Below are positions 21,688 through 33,711 of a stretch of DNA of 64,000 nt, piece after piece. Below the pieces are notes generated by a model. That model was not told the origin of the DNA and made no database searches. It saw nothing but the letters and a program-made list of their open reading frames with translations. The DNA lies in NCBI GenBank assembly GCA_027886185.1, contig WOAB01000093.1, forward strand, positions 5,394,001 to 5,458,000. Direction: 5' to 3'. Position 1 is the stretch's first letter, and every line of letters starts with the position of its first letter. The stretch is from Rheum nobile. Its lineage: Eukaryota; Streptophyta; Magnoliopsida; Caryophyllales; Polygonaceae. The position numbers and the translations under genes were made by a program.

Positions 21688-24177
21688 TGTAACACCCCCA
21701 AACCCCAAATAACCTCTTGAAAGTATTACCGCCATTGACCTCAGATGTACTGTCCGATGTCACCCAAGGATTTTCCAGTTGATATAAATCATCAAACAAC
21801 AATTATGATACAAAATATCATAACTTTCAATTAAAATCATTGTCTCGGCATTACATCCATAATCCGAAAGACAACCAAAATACAGCGGAAGACTTAATAC
21901 AAGATATATTTAATACAGCGGAAGACTTTAAATAACCAACAAAAGGGTCTTGATCGCAATGATCACCCGCCAAGGATCTTAACCTGAATAAACTGGTCAA
22001 AACACCGTTCGACTCTATAGTCGTTCTAGCCTTCACGGGATGGCAACTTATCTGATGTGCCAAATCGAACGGATGACACCAGCCGACCATGCAGAGAACA
22101 ATTACGGTTGGTTAGTCTAATGAAAGACTATGCAAGGGTACAAAGCAGAGTGGTCCGAAGTAGTCGTATTAGGTTAGACTCATCGTTTCTCGAATAACAA
22201 CCGATGACGATAGTCAACCACCATACTTCTACTAGAATACATGAAAAGACATGATCAAGAGAAGATTCTGGAGACCGAGTCTCACAGCAATCAATCCAAA
22301 AAGAAGACTCCAACGAATTGAGTCTTATCGGAAATATGACAAATGTTGGGAAACATAAATATGACACACAAGCGTTCAAAACGACTTGATGTTTCGGTTC
22401 ACGACCAACCTCACCGCTCACGGCGAATCCAGATTGGAAAGAGAACGTTACTCCGATAAAAGTCAAGACGAGATTTCCTAGCTGCATTACTCGCCCAAGG
22501 GTATATTAATCATGTGCACTAAAGCACTTATCTCATTTAATTCCAAAACGATCATCATGTTATAAGCTTTTAAATCTCCTCACAAGAGATATCGGATCTC
22601 CTCACAAGAGATATCGGATCTCCTCACAAGAGATATCGGATCTCCTCACAAGAGATATCAGATCTCCTCACAAGAGATATCAAATCTCCTTACAAGAGAT
22701 ACTAGAGGGAATAATCCCGCAAGATTTGGCACTAGCGAAGTGCACCTACCCTGAGTAAGGGCATGGTCATGACCAGAGAGAGTACTGGGGAAAAATACAC
22801 CAAGCACCAGTTATAAAGAAACAGCTAAACCCCCACAAGGTACATAACATTCCTACGAATACTCGTTCTAACTAAACAGTTACGAACGCAGTAATAATCC
22901 ACATCAATGCCATCGCGGCCAATAACAGATATAATAGCGTTGTTCTAACAAATATACAACCTATCATAATATCTGTATTTAATCACATATATATTTATAA
23001 TAGCATTGTTCTAACAGATATACAACCTATTATAATATCTTTTAAAATCATAAACAGTTATCAAAACTGTTCCTAACGAAAACAGTAAATCATCCCAAAC
23101 TAATTAACAATTAAACAATTGATAATTAATTGAAACATGGAATGATAAGCAAGAGCGAACCGCCACTTGCCTTAGATCCGACGAAAGCTTTAGCAAAGCT
23201 TAGAGACGACGAGTTCCTGGGTCCGAAACAGGGACAGATCTGAGACCACATATTCCTTCGGATCGACCCATAACTAAATCCTAAGTTAGATTCGACAAAC
23301 ACGAGTACGAATCTAGAGAATATCGAAAGGAATCGAAAGGAACGAAGCCCGATCGAAAGCCACAGAAGCCAAGGCCGAAACAAGACAAAAGCTTCTGGGC
23401 GGCGGGCGCCGCTGTTCGTGGCGGCGGTCGCCGCTACGAACACCAGAAAATTTACGAGAGCAAAAACTCACCGACGTCAATTGTTTTGCTTCTCCTTTTC
23501 CTTGCTTTGGATTCTAAGCTTCTAAGGGCTTCCAAAGCTTCACTTTGCAACTGGAATAAACATCAAAGGAGCTCCGACGATCGATATCCAATTCTCCGGC
23601 GAAAGCTCGAATTTCCGACGAGATTAAAGTGAGAGATTTGAGCTTGGGTTTGTGCTCAATCTGATCCCAAACCCTTCCCCTTTTATAGCCAAAGTCAGGG
23701 GACAAGAAATGGGCAAGCCATGCAACGTGGAGGGCCAAGATCGGGCGTCTCCCCGGTCGCCGGCAAGCCTCTACACCTACGTCTGCAACAGTGGCGGCGG
23801 TCGCCGTCGTCGGCCAGGGGTCGTCGCCCATATCTGTGTCTGGCGGCGGTCGCCGCTTTCTAGGCCACTTGACAAGTTGGGGCTGACAATGCCGGCTAGT
23901 TGGCGGCGGTCGCCGCTTGCTTTACGGCGGTCGCCGCCAAGGCCATAATTCATTCGTTTAAACTTTGGATCAACTTGGCCTTAGCCCGAGATAAAATAAT
24001 CGTACACGAACGAGTATTAAGTCCCAAAATACGCCAAAATGTATTTTATTTCACTTAGAAAAATTATTACAAAGATCAAACATATTACCGAATGTCCGAC
24101 TTCTCTGAATTAATTCGACTTGTAATACGGGAGTTGGAAAAATTCCAAAATATCCTTATAAAATGAGGGATATTACA
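21688..24177 (-). repeat. 5' LTR of element B
   Basis: This 2490-bp LTR is longer than its partner, mainly through six copies of the 22-bp repeat at 22574-22703. It has lost one GC palindrome unit near 23400. The TATA box is at 23679-23688. Confidence 0.92.
22574..22703. repeat. 22-bp tandem repeat, six copies
   Basis: Units of ATCTCCTCACAAGAGATATC plus two bases start at 22574, 22596, 22618, 22640, 22662 and 22684. The sister LTR has only two (16696 and 16718), so the array expanded or contracted after insertion. Confidence 0.92.
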
Positions 24178-24182
24178 GATGA

Positions 24183-25330
24183 GGAGGGTTTTGAGGTTAC
24201 AGGTGTTCCGAATCCGGGAAACTTTCATCCACCATTGGGCGACCCAGTTGAGAGCAAACTATTTCCGCCGGATTACATCCCGCCGAGGATCTCGACACCA
24301 ACACGATGCCCCGTGCGCCAGCTCGCAGTTCGCGAGCAGCCCCGCACCGAGGATCATGCCCGTCGTCGCCAGCGTTGCCCTCGCCCCATCCAGGATGACT
24401 TTGATGATTTTGACGACGAGCTAGACGACCCTTAACCTGAGCCGGATCATGCAGCTTGACGTTTCTCTGACCGCCGATCTGGGCCCAACCCCTATGCCAG
24501 TCGTCGTGAGATCAAGGTAACTATAGAGCATTTTCATGGTGATTATGATCCTGTTGTGTTTTTAGAGTGGATGTAAGGTACAAAACATGCTTTGCGACAC
24601 TGTCAGTATGAGGAGTATGAGAAGGTCGATGTTGCTACTCTGCAATTTCATGGTGCTGCCCGATGTTAGTGGCATCGTTTCTGTACTGACAGGGAACACA
24701 GAGGCCTTGAGCCTATTGAGCAGTGGCACCAGCTGCAGTTCATCATGCGCCGCAAATATGTCCCGGACGACTTCCAGAACCGCATGCGGATGGACATTGC
24801 GCTCGCTCGCCAAGGCACCCAGACGCCACTCGAGTTTTTCGCCAAACTCGAGGATCTGTATTATAAGGTGGGCATGAGCATCGCCCATGCTACTATGCGG
24901 ACTAGGTTTCTGAGTGGGTTGAATCCCAATATCCGAGACCAACTAGAGATACTACCTATACGGGACCTGAACCAGCTGACTCATACGGCGATGATGATCC
25001 ACCAGCAACAGCAACAGCGGAGACAGACCCCCTGCCCCCAAAATTCGTCTCGCAGGTATGACACTACCTTTACTCCTTCCATTTCTACTGATGTGTCCTC
25101 TCTAGTGCAACCCCGACAGATTCAGCCCACGACCCGTGGACATGAGGCATCGCGACCTACCGTGCCATCTGCCTCGATTCGAGAGCCCACACGGAACACT
25201 GATAGGACCCGAGACTAGTCCTGCTTTCGTTGCGGCGGTCGTGGCCACATCCAGGGCGACTGCCCCAACCCGAAGAAGATTCTTTTCACCCAGGCCGCAG
25301 GATATGAGTCCTGTGATGATGAGCCAGACA
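24183..25330 (+). pseudogene. 3' part of element A gag with CCHC zinc knuckle
   Basis: It continues from 15800 as EEGFEVTGVPNPGNFHPP, with a stop at 24433-24435. The capsid-like part runs in other frames: YDPVVFLEW near 24545, then EQWHQLQFIMRRKYVPDDFQ, LARQGTQTPLEFFAKLEDLY and RFLSGLNPNIRDQLEILP up to about 25218. The zinc knuckle CFRCGGRGHIQGDC (25222-25263) follows. These are features of a Ty3/gypsy gag. Several stops and frameshifts disable it. Confidence 0.8.
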
Positions 25331-25439
25331 AGGAGATAGCTCCCGAGCAGCAGGACTTCGCTCCTCACGACGCTGGGTACACCTGTGCCCCCTATGATTT
25401 ATCTGCGGGTACCCCCCTGACCCTCTTCGCACAACATGC

Positions 25440-25905
25440 CCTTACTGTATCGGAGATGCCCCTAATGGACCAGAGAGAGACCCTCTTCCATACCAGATGT
25501 CTGGTCCAGACTGCCTCCCTCAGCGTGATAATAGATGGTGGTTCGTGCTGCAACATTTTGAGTGAGAAGGTGGTCTGACACCTTCAGTTACCGACTCAGC
25601 CACACCCTTAGCCCTATGGTCTTCAATGGCTTTCTGAAGGTAAGGGTGATGCGATACACAGGCAATGCCGCATCCAATTTCAAATTGGTCAATACCATGA
25701 TACTGTTTTGTGTGATGTTGTATCTATGGATGCTACTCATCTTTTACTTGGTAGACCTTGGCAGTATGACAGGAAGACAGTCCATGACGGGTTCTTCAAC
25801 ACTTATATCTTTCTGCATGTCGGTAGGCGAGTCACTCTTCTTCCTATGATGCCTCAGAAGATCTTACATGACCATGTGGAGAGGAACCACACACAGGGCG
25901 CATAA
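25440..25905 (+). pseudogene. Retroviral-type aspartic protease remnant of element A
   Basis: SLSVIIDGGSCCNILSEKVV (about 25516-25577) has the DGGS form of the active site seen in many plant gypsy proteases. A stop (TGA at 25577) and frame changes follow. Then HDTVLCDVVSMDATHLLLGR, PWQYDRKTVHDGFFNTYIFL and VGRRVTLLPMMPQKI complete the domain. After about 25905, where RT should start, the sequence instead enters a GC palindrome cluster, and no RT motifs follow. Confidence 0.78.
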
Positions 25906-26524
25906 ATGCTAAATATCCTGTCTGTACAAGCCGCGACCGCGGCAGATGCCGCCGCGACCGCGGCCCCCACAACCGCGACCACGGCCGACACACCCGCGAC
26001 CGCGGCTCGTCCACAGTCGGTGCCACCACCTGGGACAATGCCACATGCGCGCCCGCTGCCCCTTGATCCCGGTGCCGACACTCTGGTACCCACACTACAG
26101 GGCCGTGTCGAACATCGAGCATTGCTAAGTCGCTCACCGACATTTCTCCCATCTCTTCAGGGATGTTCTCCTATTTCTCAATCTGCGTGTCTTTCTCTAT
26201 TAGCGGATCCCTATGAGTTACCCCTATTGTGTCCTCTATCTTGCATGTGTTTGATGATGTGCCTCATGATGCGCACCCTCCAGCTAACAGCGTTACGCCA
26301 GTGCTGGTCCTGCCCCCGGATTCGTCGTGGCTACGGCGTAAGGCAGATCGTGTTGGAACTGAGAAGAGCACTGTGCCATTGGAAAAGCACACGAGGACGG
26401 ACGCGCAGCACACAGACATGCACCGGCGTCACTTCATTTTTTAGCCCGGAAGCTTGCGGCCGAACGTGCCCCCAGACGACGACATTGGCGAAACGGGGAT
26501 GTTTCGCAGCAAAGGGGGGGAGAG
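25906..26524 (+). other. 3' region of element A without pol
   Basis: It holds the second GC palindrome cluster (25931-26006) and then an open frame without recognisable domains (to about 26550). The polypurine tract is at about 26508-26524. RT, RNase H and integrase motifs are absent. Confidence 0.6.
25931..26006 (+). repeat. Second GC palindrome cluster in element A
   Basis: Four CCGCGACCGCGG-type units (one decayed to CCGCGACCACGG) follow TCTGTACAAG, matching the order at 15221-15302. About 85 bp are alike, so this is probably a copy of the gag segment. Confidence 0.8.
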
Positions 26525-27234
26525 TGATGCGACCCCGATCACGACATTGACAGTGGCCAACACCGAGGCGCTTGGATATTTCCTCGGCACTTCTCGTGCC
26601 ATTTGAGTTGTTTTGGCATTATGAGGTTCACATGCCAATTTCGAGATATTCTGAGACACTTTTTATTTTTTAGTATTTTTCATTTCTAGCAATTTCCCTT
26701 CTTAGCAGTTTCTATTCTTAGAATGTTTCTAAGTTTGGAAAGTTATTGTTTTTAGTAGTTACTATATTTGGATGTTGCCGTATTTGGCAAGTTTCTATTT
26801 CAGGATGTCGGGCCTCTCTTGTGCCAAGAGAGCCGATCCACTTATGTTTTGAGGCCTATCGGGCAAGAACCTTGTTTTGGCTCCTATATGAGTCATTCTT
26901 TACCTAATTAATTGAGTACGTTGAATTGATTTAACCTAGATGCCGTCGAGTGCACTCCCTCCGCTTAGGTTGATTCGATCTCAACCATGCCTCCGCCGCC
27001 ATCGCCGGCCAGCCAACCCCTCTCGCAAGTCCACCGAACCCTCACGCCTTGCCTACGATCCCCTTCACCCACTTCGGCTCTCGGCCACAGCCGAGATACC
27101 TCCCCCTCCAGTCCGGTCACGTTCAACCCGGTTTTGGCTTGGATTCGTCCCGGTTCGAGTCGAGTAGGATGACGCGCGCCAACCTCTTACCTAGATCCGC
27201 TCGGATTCGCATTTTGGGAGCCTGGAATGCATCA
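26525..27234 (+). repeat. 3' LTR of element A
   Basis: This 710-bp partner of 13081-13788 ends GGAATGCATCA and is followed by the duplication CTAGC. Confidence 0.92.
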
Positions 27235-27908
27235 CTAGCCAACCCCTTTGTCAAGTGGTCAGCCAAGTTTTGTTGTGATCTAACAAAATCCATTGAAATC
27301 ACCCCATGCGGTATGAGCTCTCTTATCGCACTATGCCTCACACTCAAGTGGCGTGATTTCCCATTGTATACATGGCTATATGCCTTACCCAAAGTTGCAG
27401 CGCTATGACAATGGATTGATATAGGTGAAATTGGCTTTTCCCATAATGGAATTTCATATATCAAGTTCCTTATCCATTCCGCTTCTTTCCCAACAGCGGC
27501 TAAGGCAACAAACTCCGATTCCATGGTGAAACTTGTGATGCAAGTTTGTTTCTTGGAAGCCCATGAGATGGCACCCCCACCAACAAGGAACACCCACCCA
27601 CTAGTGGAAGAATGATACTCTTCATTTGTGATCCAACTTGCATCTGAATATCCCTCTAACACCGAGGGTGATCCACTATAAGTAATACAAAAGTCCAGTG
27701 TTCCCTTAAGGTACTGAAGTACCCGTCGAACCGCTTGCCAATGATATACACTAGGATTACTAGTATAGCGACTAAGCTTCCCTACTGCAAAAGCAATATC
27801 CGGCCTAGTACTTGTCATGGCATACATCAAGCACTCAATAACCCTTGAGTACTCAAGTTGCATAACTGATTTTTCCCTTGTTAGGGAACAGTTTAACACT
27901 CGGATCAT
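27235..27908 (-). pseudogene. copia-1 RNase H domain
   Basis: The minus strand gives QLEYSRVIECLMYAMTSTRP, DIAFAVGKLSRYTSNPSVYH, VLEGYSDASWIT, STSGWVFLVGGGAISWASKK, TMESEFVALA and YNGKSRHLSVRH, the usual copia RNase H. It breaks off at LADHLTKGLA, where element A is inserted, and resumes at 13075. A one-base shift separates it from the RT frame around 27880. The domain would remove the RNA strand during reverse transcription. Confidence 0.88.
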
Positions 27909-28656
27909 ATGGTGTTTTCAAAGGAGTGTACTTATCACAATTGAAATTCTCCAATACTTTCTCAATGTAATGAGATTGTGACAACGATAAGCCCTCAGTT
28001 CCCTGCCTTATCCTAATCCCTAGGATAACATCGGCCTCCCCCATGTACTTCATGGAGAATTGTGATGACAAAAATGCATTTGTAAGGTCTACTTGCCTTT
28101 GATCCGTTCCAAAGATCAACATGTCATCCACGTATAAGCAATATATAACACCATTCCCAGAATTATCAAATTTGCTATATACACACTTGTCGGATTGATT
28201 CAGTGTAAATCCATTGGACAATACAACCTCATCAAACTTTTGATGCCATTGTTTTGGTGCTTGCTTCAGCCCATACAAAGATTTGACCAATTTGCACACC
28301 TTATGCTCTTGTCCGGGCATAACGAACCCTTCGGGTTGTTTCATATACACTTCTTCCTCAAGGTCCCCATTAAGGAATGCTGTTTTCACGTCCATTTGGT
28401 ATATAACCAACTTGTGAATAGCAGCCAAGGCAATCAATAGCCTGATGGTGGTAATCCTAGCAACCGGTGCATAGGTATCAAAGTAGTCGATTCCATACTT
28501 TTGTCTAAAGCCTTGAACAACCAATCGGGCCTTAAACTTATCTATGGTTCCATCCACTTTCATCTTCTTCTTGAAGATCCACTTACTTCCCAATGGCTTA
28601 CAGCCAGGGGGAAGATCAGCTAAAACCCATGTATTGTTCCCCATGATGGAATCCAT
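27853..28656 (-). pseudogene. copia-1 reverse transcriptase
   Basis: The frame starts near NNTWVLADLPPGCKPLGSKW, continues with KFKARLVVQGFRQKYGIDYF, MDVKTAFLNGDLEEEVYMKQ, KSLYGLKQAPKQWHQKF and CLYVDDMLIFG, and ends near 27853. The catalytic YVDD is intact. A one-base insertion in a T-run near 28673 (on the plus strand a run of A) breaks the upstream frame at SQDVSF. A second shift near 27880 separates it from RNase H. Domain order places it after integrase, as in Ty1/copia. Confidence 0.9.
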
Positions 28657-28660
28657 CTCA

Positions 28661-30231
28661 TCATTTATGGCCTCTTTCCAAAAAGGAAACGTCTTGAGAC
28701 TTTATTGCCTCAATAAACGTCTTTGGGTCATCCTCAATATTGTAATAATACAAGTATTGGGATCCAACTTTATCCCTTGTTCCCTCTACCAAGTAAACAT
28801 GGAAGTCAGGGCCAAAGGACGTTCCTTTCCTTAATCTTTTACTCTTTCGGATCTTTGGTTCACTGTTCCCAGGTTGGACATCCATATCAATGTTGCCACT
28901 TGTACTGGGAACACTATCATTGTCTCCATTATTACTGAGAGCAATGACTTTTTGTAAAGGTGTGAATGAAAATCGTTGTTCATCAAAGATGGCATCTCTT
29001 GACTCTATAACAGAGTGAACCAAAATAGACTTGTTAGGTTCAATAACATAGAACCTATATGATATGGAATGCTCAGCATATCCAATAAAGATACATTCAA
29101 CACCTCTTTCACCCAAAGTCTTTCACTTGGGTTCGGGTAGTCTTACAACCACCCTACATCCCCAAACCCGAAGATAATTCAGATTTGGCTTCCTTTGGAA
29201 CCAAAGCTCATATGGGGTAGTCTTGTTCCTTTTGTTAGGAACCCTATTCAATAGGTAACAAGCCATCAACATGGCTTCACCCCAAAATCCGTCATTTAAA
29301 CCTGAGTAGAAAAGCATGGAATTGACCATTTCCTTAAGAACTCGATTCTTCCTCTCCGACACACCATTTTGTTGTGGTGTATAGGGAGCCATGGTTTCAT
29401 GAATGATTCCTACGGATTGGAAGTATTCTGGGTCAAAATACTCACCACCTCTATCGGTGCGCAATCTTTTGATCACTGTTCCCAACTGAAGTTCCACTTC
29501 AGTTTTATAAAATTTGAATTTATCTAGGGCCTCGTCCTTAGCATGCAATAGAAATACATAACAATAACGGGAATAATCATCTATATAAGTAACGACATAT
29601 TTCTTATTTCCCAAGGACGGAGAAGCATGAAAATCATATAAGTCACTATGTATCAAATCAAGCACTACCCTATTTCTATGAACATTAGGGAACGGTTGTC
29701 TTGTTATCTTAGTAAGCATGCAAGTTCTACACCTCTCTATACTCATATCAATTGGAGGAATTAAACCATTTTTAGACATATCAAGCATGAGTTTATAATG
29801 AACATGTCCTAGTCGAGCATGCCATAGAGAGGAAATGTTTTCCTCCGAGGGAACATAATGTTCAGAAGAAATAGAACCTTGACCACAAGTCATGTAAGCT
29901 GAATTCATAACTTTATTAATACTTAGCTTACACATACCATTACATAGATAACCACGTCCTACAAATACACCGCCCTTAGATAATATATATTTATCGGCTT
30001 CAAACACTTGCCGAAAGCCTAACTTATTAAGGATAGGACTAGAGACTAATTTTTTCCTTATTCTGGGTACATACAACACATTTTTCAGAATTAAAGTCTT
30101 CCCAGAAGAGAACTCTAACTCCACTTGGCCTTTGCCTAAGACGGGGGCAGTTGACTCATTTCCCATATGAAGGACACGTCCATCATCCAAGGGAACGAAG
30201 ATCTTGAACATTGACTTGTCCCTACACACGT
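28661..30231 (-). pseudogene. copia-1 integrase with pre-integrase zinc domain
   Basis: From the D insertion the frame reads HVCRDKSMFKIF (right after the protease active site), then the GAG-pre-integrase zinc region with HARLGHVHYK and CRTCMLTK. The integrase core has its acidic residues in DLIHSDLYDF, LRTDRGGEYF and QQNGVSERKNRVLKE. A TGA at about 29120-29122 (PEPK-stop-KTLGERG) is the only break in the 1.1-kb frame. The linker with CIFIGYAEHSISYRF runs to 28661. Integrase would insert the cDNA into the genome. Confidence 0.9.
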
Positions 30232-30236
30232 GTGTG

Positions 30237-31557
30237 TGATAGGGGGGAATTAGTCGTCGTACCCCTAATCAAAAGTAAATCCTAAAATCCTCACTAAACA
30301 TAGTATAGTAAGCAAGTCAGGGTCGATCCCACAGAGAAGGAAGGAATTCAATGGTGGTAGCATGCAATGTCACAAAGGGGGGTTTATGATTGGTTGGTTG
30401 CAAACAAAACAAAGTGGAATGGATGAAATATCAAGAAAGAAAAACACTTAGCCAAGTAATGTCCACATAAGTCATTCAAAGGTTGTTCATAGATTAAGTC
30501 TTATCTTCCTATTCGGTTATTCCTGTCCCGATCTTATGTAAATTCAGAGGGAAACCTTCCACAAATAACCCTTACCAATGAATAACCCTAGTACCACTAA
30601 AGGTTCAACCCAAAGGCAGCAATGCATATAAGAATTAATCAGGATACACAGAACGCTCGCTCAGATGCATTTACCATGTAATCAATTCCCACATAGATAT
30701 AATCCACAGATGCAGATAACAATCAATGCTTGCTACTTATACTAGAGCGTTAGCCCAACAGTTCCCTAGTATTAGCAATATGAATGAAAGCAATAAACCT
30801 AGGTGATCAGTCTAGATAAACTAACAAACATTCAAATATGAATTTGCTTAGAGAATAGATATAACTCAATAGGATAGATAGATAGGAACAAAACCTCACA
30901 ACCAGATGAACGAACTCATGCTTCCATTACCGAACTAAGCCAAAGAGGCTTAGCTCCTCATAGACATGGTGAAACTCCAAAGGAAAAGAAAACAACGATG
31001 AATTGAAATTGCAACTAAAGTCTGAATAAGAGTTGCTCTAACCCTAATGCATAAGGATAGTATTTATATGGCCCTAACAAATGACCTAGCCCATTAAGAA
31101 AAATAACTGAAATAGAAATAAGAAAAAGAGAAAAGAAAACTAAAAAGATAATTCGGAATAAGTCCGAGCCTCTGCCGTGTCAGACCCGCGATCGCGGGTG
31201 GTGGACCTTGATCGTGGCCCATGTGGCTCCGCGTCCTTCAATCTCTCCGCGCCCGCAGAAAACTCTCGACATGCTCCGAGGCCCACGATCGCGGCACCCA
31301 TGCCCGCGATCGCGGTTAATGCTCGGCACTCTTGTCCTTTGCCTTGCACCAACCCGTCTCCTCTTCACTCCTTGGCGTCTTCTCTTGATGGCTTCCTTCC
31401 TCAGTGTCTTCATGATCTCCAAAGTAGCTCAAACACCTCCAAAAACACCAACTTCGCCTCCAAACGCCATACACAAGAATGTGTCTAAATCTACCCGAAT
31501 GGCACCAATAAAACCTCTAATAACTCTTAGTTAAGCCCTACAAAGTAGTGCTTATCA
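30237..31557 (-). repeat. 3' LTR of element D
   Basis: This 1321-bp LTR carries GC palindromes at 31185-31318 and a TATA-like box (reverse complement of GTATTTATATG) near 31061. It lacks the foldback seen in the 5' LTR. Confidence 0.92.
31185..31318. repeat. GC palindrome cluster in D LTR U3
   Basis: It contains ACCCGCGATCGCGGGT, then decayed copies (TTGATCGTGG, CCACGATCGCGG) and CCCGCGATCGCGG followed by TTAATGCTCGG. The sister cluster is at 46325-46458, where two sites decayed here are still CGCGATCGCGG or GATCGCGG, which shows CpG decay in this copy. Confidence 0.85.
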
Positions 31558-32287
31558 AACTCTCCCATGCTTAGACCTTTGCTCGTCCTCGAGTAAACTA
31601 AAAGAAAGTCTACTCCTCCAATGCAGCACCCAAGGTCTCAGGAAGCATATCCTCCAACTAAGAGTTACCTAACCCATGCCAAAGCTCCTGGCACCAATCT
31701 CATCTACAACACATCCACAACTCAATAAACTTGAGGGCAAGCAGAGTACTTCCCCCAAGCTCAACCCGGACATCCAATAGTGTAAAGTGACCTCTAATCC
31801 TAGCCTCCATCTATGACTCCTTATGCCTCCCAGAGTGACCTACCCGACAATCCTTCTTCAACTCCTCTACTTATGTCGCCCCGTCGGTAAAATGAGATCC
31901 TAGAAACACTCCTCTTATTTTCACTCATTTTGCCTAGGAGCCCTTTCGGGTTTTCATCCTAGCCACTCATATTTTTCTCATAGATGTGCTCACATATGCT
32001 CACGTCACTCAGACACCTTTTTACTCCAGCCTAGCGCTGGTCCGGGTCACCTGCTTTTTACCCAAGCCGCCCTTTCAGGTTTTCAGCTTGTCCCAGGATT
32101 TTCGATTAATTTTTTTTTTGTTTTTGAAAAGAAATGTTGAAATTCGAAATGCTAAAAATCAAAGTACAATGCTGGAAAAGAAATATGTACAAGATAGATA
32201 GTGAATACTCTACTCCCCCATGCTTAAATCATGCATTGTCCTCAATGTATGGAAGACAAGAAAAAGATAAGGGGAAAATAGAAATAC
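31558..32287 (-). other. 3' non-coding region of element D
   Basis: It lies between the ORF1-like stop and the 3' LTR. The purine-rich GCATGGGAGAGTT on the minus strand abuts the LTR. The same region occurs in element F from 62655. I find no coding sequence. Confidence 0.7.
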
Positions 32288-33664
32288 TCACTGGGGTGGA
32301 GGCCAATACCCATAAGCGTTGAAGAAAGCCTCAGCTCTCCTCTGCATCTGAACCACCTGGTCCTCAACAGTGGTGAGGTGACTGTCCAGACGGTTGGCGT
32401 GGTATGCAAGGTTGACCTCCATGTTGCGATGCCACTCAGCGCTCCGCCGCTCCTGCTCATCCAGACGGGTGGAGACTTGGCGTTCCCACTGAACGCTTCT
32501 CCTCTCATGCTCCTCTAGCCTCTAGGAGATGCCGCTTTCCCACTCGGCACTCCTTCATATATGCTCGGCCTGCCTCAGCTGTAGGTTGGCCATTCTGTCC
32601 AGGAGCTGGTCCCAGGGCGCCCCTCTAGATCCACTACCAGACCCAGATGCCTGGTAGGTATAGTCAGGGTAAACAGGTGGGCCCCTGGAACGCAGCGGGG
32701 ATGGCACATCGCTCTCCATGTCCACCACTGCAGTCGCTTCCTCCTCCTCCTCCTCGTTGTCATCGTCGTCCCCTTCGTCTTCGGACGACGACCCCTGCTC
32801 TCCATCAGCATAGAGGTAAAAATCCCTCGCCCGGGGCCCATAAGGCATCGGACGAGGTAACCTCATTCGGTGGGTCCTTTCCTTCTTGGAGAGCCAGGTG
32901 TACTCTCCACCACGGACTTCCAGCAGATGGGATCTCCGCAGCAGTGTGATGTTGTAGGTGTAGATGTCGGCGGGGAAATCCCAATGGTCTGCGATGTTCT
33001 CGTATTGCTGGGCGATAAGCGTCACCATGCCCCCCATGGAGATCTTGCCGCTCGTCTTCTCCCTCAGCCCGAGACAGCTGGAGAGGAAGAAATCGACCCA
33101 GTCGAGGGTGTTGTGGCTCTCTAGTGTCAAACACCAGAGTACTGTAAGGTCCAGCGTCAGAACCTTGTTCACCTCCCCCTGTCCCAGGAAGGACATGGCG
33201 AGCACTTTTTGCGCCAGCCTCAGACAGGGGTGCGTCAGCTTGTAGTTATACTCGCCGACGCTGGGGTTGAGTACCTCCTGGGTCGCATCCTGCCAGAAGA
33301 GCTCTGGCAAGGAGCTTGCGGCCTTCCAATCCTCGGCGGGAGCCTCAATAACGCCAAACAGGTCCCGCAGACCTTGGTAGGACATCATCCTCTGCCGCCC
33401 CAGCAGGTTGAACGTGATCCCGTCGTCGTGGCGCTCCAGCGTGGCTAGAAACTCCAGGGTCAGCTCGTGCGAGGACGGGGCGACTAGGTCAATGAAGTTG
33501 TCGAGCCCTCCGTGGCTCAGCAACTGCTGTGTGCAGTCCTCTAGTCCGAGTCGTTGCAGCGTTGGCCGATCGAAGAACTTCGTCTGGACGAACTTCCGCG
33601 CGCTGAACGTCTCGTAGTAGCACCTGTGCCTCTGGCTCCGCATGTTGCCTACGAAGGCTGCCAT
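32288..33664 (-). pseudogene. ATHILA ORF1-like protein of element D
   Basis: A minus-strand frame of 369 codons starts at 33664 (MAAFVGNMRSQRHRC) and stops at 32555. It contains FFDRPTLQRLGLEDCTQQLL, NFIDLVAPSSHELTLEFLAT and GITFNLLGRQRMMSYQGLRD, which resemble the ATHILA ORF-1 or plant transposon protein family. An acidic Asp/Glu run follows. Beyond the TGA the same frame goes on through one more stop to 32288 with a heptad-like tail (RLDEQERRSAEWHRN, TTVEDQVVQMQRRAE), so the original product was about 458 residues with a C-terminal coiled coil. Its position downstream of gag-protease is where Athila elements carry an env-like frame. The function is not known. Confidence 0.72.
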
Positions 33665-33711
33665 GGTGGGAAAAAGGAGCGAGAAAGCACAACAGAAAGA
33701 GTACCGGAGGG

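Larger units (their letters stand above)
15801..24177 (-). mobile_element. Ty3/gypsy chromovirus-type element B with deleted pol
   Basis: LTRs 15801-18232 and 21688-24177 begin TGTAACACCCCC and end GGGATATTACA. The target duplication GATGA lies at 15796-15800 and 24178-24182. The primer site (reverse complement of GGCTCTGATACCAA, 21671-21684) borders the right LTR, and the purine tract (reverse complement of ACCTCCCCCTTAAAA) borders the left one, so the element is on the minus strand. The interior is only 3.45 kb: gag, protease and part of RT, then a direct jump to the chromodomain tail. It is inserted in gag of element A. Confidence 0.92.
13081..27234 (+). mobile_element. LTR retrotransposon A with gag and protease but no RT
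   Basis: LTRs 13081-13788 and 26525-27234 begin TGATGCGACCCC and end GGAATGCATCA. The 5-bp duplication CTAGC is at 13076-13080 and 27235-27239. A tRNA-iMet-type primer site, TGGTATCAGAGCAAGG, follows the left LTR, and a purine run (AAAGGGGGGGGAGAG) precedes the right one, so it is plus-oriented. Without B it is about 5.8 kb. It encodes a Ty3/gypsy-type gag with a CCHC knuckle and a protease core. I find no reverse transcriptase, RNase H or integrase, so it depends on another element's enzymes or is decayed. LTR divergence of a few percent suggests it is older than C. Confidence 0.9.

Noticed and set aside
22574..22703. CRISPR-like regular repeats
   Set aside because: The 22-bp units are directly tandem without unique spacers, lie in a plant LTR, and have no cas genes nearby.
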